This document shows, piece by piece, positions 5,479 through 5,841 of a stretch of 5,841 nucleotides of DNA (the first letter of the stretch is position 1; each line of letters opens with the position of its first letter). The translations under genes and the position numbers were made by a program. The DNA comes from Pseudomonadota bacterium (GTDB taxonomy: Bacteria > Pseudomonadota > Alphaproteobacteria > Rhizobiales > Hyphomicrobiaceae): positions 1-5,841 of the forward strand of contig QGVC01000228.1 of assembly GCA_003242645.1 (NCBI GenBank), in the 5' to 3' direction. The notes under the pieces were generated by a model. It was not told the DNA's origin, did not search any database, and was given only the letters and a program-made list of their open reading frames with translations.

Positions 5479-5841
5479 ATGGCAAAAGACCAAAAAGAAC
5501 GGGGCAACTCCGAGCAGCAGCTGATCCGCGAGCTTGCGGCGCTGCTCGTCGAGACGGGATTGAGCGAGATCGAAATCGAGAAGGCCGGTCTTAAGATCCG
5601 CGTTGCCCGCAATCTGACAGTGTCAGCGGCCGCGCCGCCGCAACCGGCACCGGCCCCGTCTGCGAGCCCGTCCGAGCCCGCTCAGCCGGCGGCGCCCGCC
5701 GAAGCCGCCATTGACTTCGCCAATCACCCTGGCTGCGTGAAATCACCGATGGTCGGCACCGCTTATAGGGCGCCAGAGCCTGGTGCGCCGCCCTTCGTCG
5801 AGGTCGGCTCGAGGGTTACGCAGGGGCAGACGCTGATGATC
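5479..5841 (+). CDS. accB: Biotin carboxyl carrier protein of acetyl-CoA carboxylase (3' end cut by window edge)
   Basis: The product carries the biotin that shuttles CO2 from biotin carboxylase (AccC) to the carboxyltransferase in the first committed step of fatty acid synthesis. The 121 visible residues show the N-terminal helix and strand (LIRELAALLVETGLSEIEIE, then LKIRVAR), an Ala/Pro-rich flexible linker (about 50-76), and the start of the biotinyl domain (VKSPMVGTAYRAPEPGAPPF, then VEVGSRVTQGQTLMI). The window ends just before the expected EAMK biotinylation motif, so roughly 30-40 residues are missing. The ATG at 5479 gives the usual MAK-type N-terminus, but AAGGA lies almost against it. 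An in-frame TTG at 5455 has a better-placed GGGAG (5443-5447) and would add eight residues, so the start is not certain. accC is expected just beyond the edge. Confidence 0.95.
   Translation, partial: MAKDQKERGNSEQQLIRELAALLVETGLSEIEIEKAGLKIRVARNLTVSAAAPPQPAPAPSASPSEPAQPAAPAEAAIDFANHPGCVKSPMVGTAYRAPEPGAPPFVEVGSRVTQGQTLMI

Noticed and set aside
1..5841. CRISPR array, insertion sequence, tRNA/rRNA, toxin-antitoxin or phage defence genes
   Set aside because: No regularly spaced repeats, transposase motifs, terminal inverted repeats, cloverleaf structures or relevant protein motifs were seen on either strand; the window is filled by recognisable chromosomal genes.

Overview
The window looks like ordinary chromosomal sequence from an alphaproteobacterium, most likely a member of the Hyphomicrobiales (rhizobia and relatives). 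This rests on the high G+C of the protein-coding core, the style of the proteins, and the run DsbA-type oxidoreductase - aroQ - accB, which I recall as typical of that order. The genus cannot be resolved by reading alone.

Layout: (1) The left edge (2-802, +) is the C-terminal four fifths of a LysR-type regulator of the CrgA-like clade; its DNA-binding domain lies before the window. (2) A 272-base gap (803-1074) between convergent genes holds an 8-bp inverted repeat and at most a weak terminator candidate. (3) A class I/II PLP-dependent aminotransferase is on the minus strand (1075-2271). (4) A 260-base divergent intergenic region (2272-2531) should carry promoters for both flanking genes; it contains short direct and inverted repeats. 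(5) A plus-strand block then runs to the right edge: a secreted M48 zinc metalloprotease with a TPR tail (BepA-like, 2532-3908), a secreted DsbA-family thiol oxidoreductase with an ScsC-like N-terminal helical region (3971-4843), type II 3-dehydroquinate dehydratase aroQ (4973-5428), and the start of accB, the biotin carboxyl carrier protein of acetyl-CoA carboxylase (5479 to the edge, cut before the biotinylated lysine).

Function: the first two genes of the plus-strand block act in the periplasm on folding and quality control of envelope proteins. The next two are cytoplasmic housekeeping enzymes of the shikimate pathway and of fatty acid synthesis. The gaps of 62, 129 and 50 bases allow one transcript, but the 129-base gap before aroQ contains inverted repeats and could hold a promoter or processing site. 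The left side (LysR fragment and adjoining gap) has lower G+C in the lines I counted (about 45-60%) than most lines I counted elsewhere (about 65-72%, with one DsbA-gene line at 55%), so its history may differ.

I found no mobile element, CRISPR array, tRNA or rRNA, and no convincing undescribed system. The most notable points are an extra CxxC at the extreme C-terminus of the DsbA-family protein, a perfect 9-bp-arm palindrome at the domain boundary of the M48 gene, and the pairing of a BepA-like protease with a disulfide enzyme.
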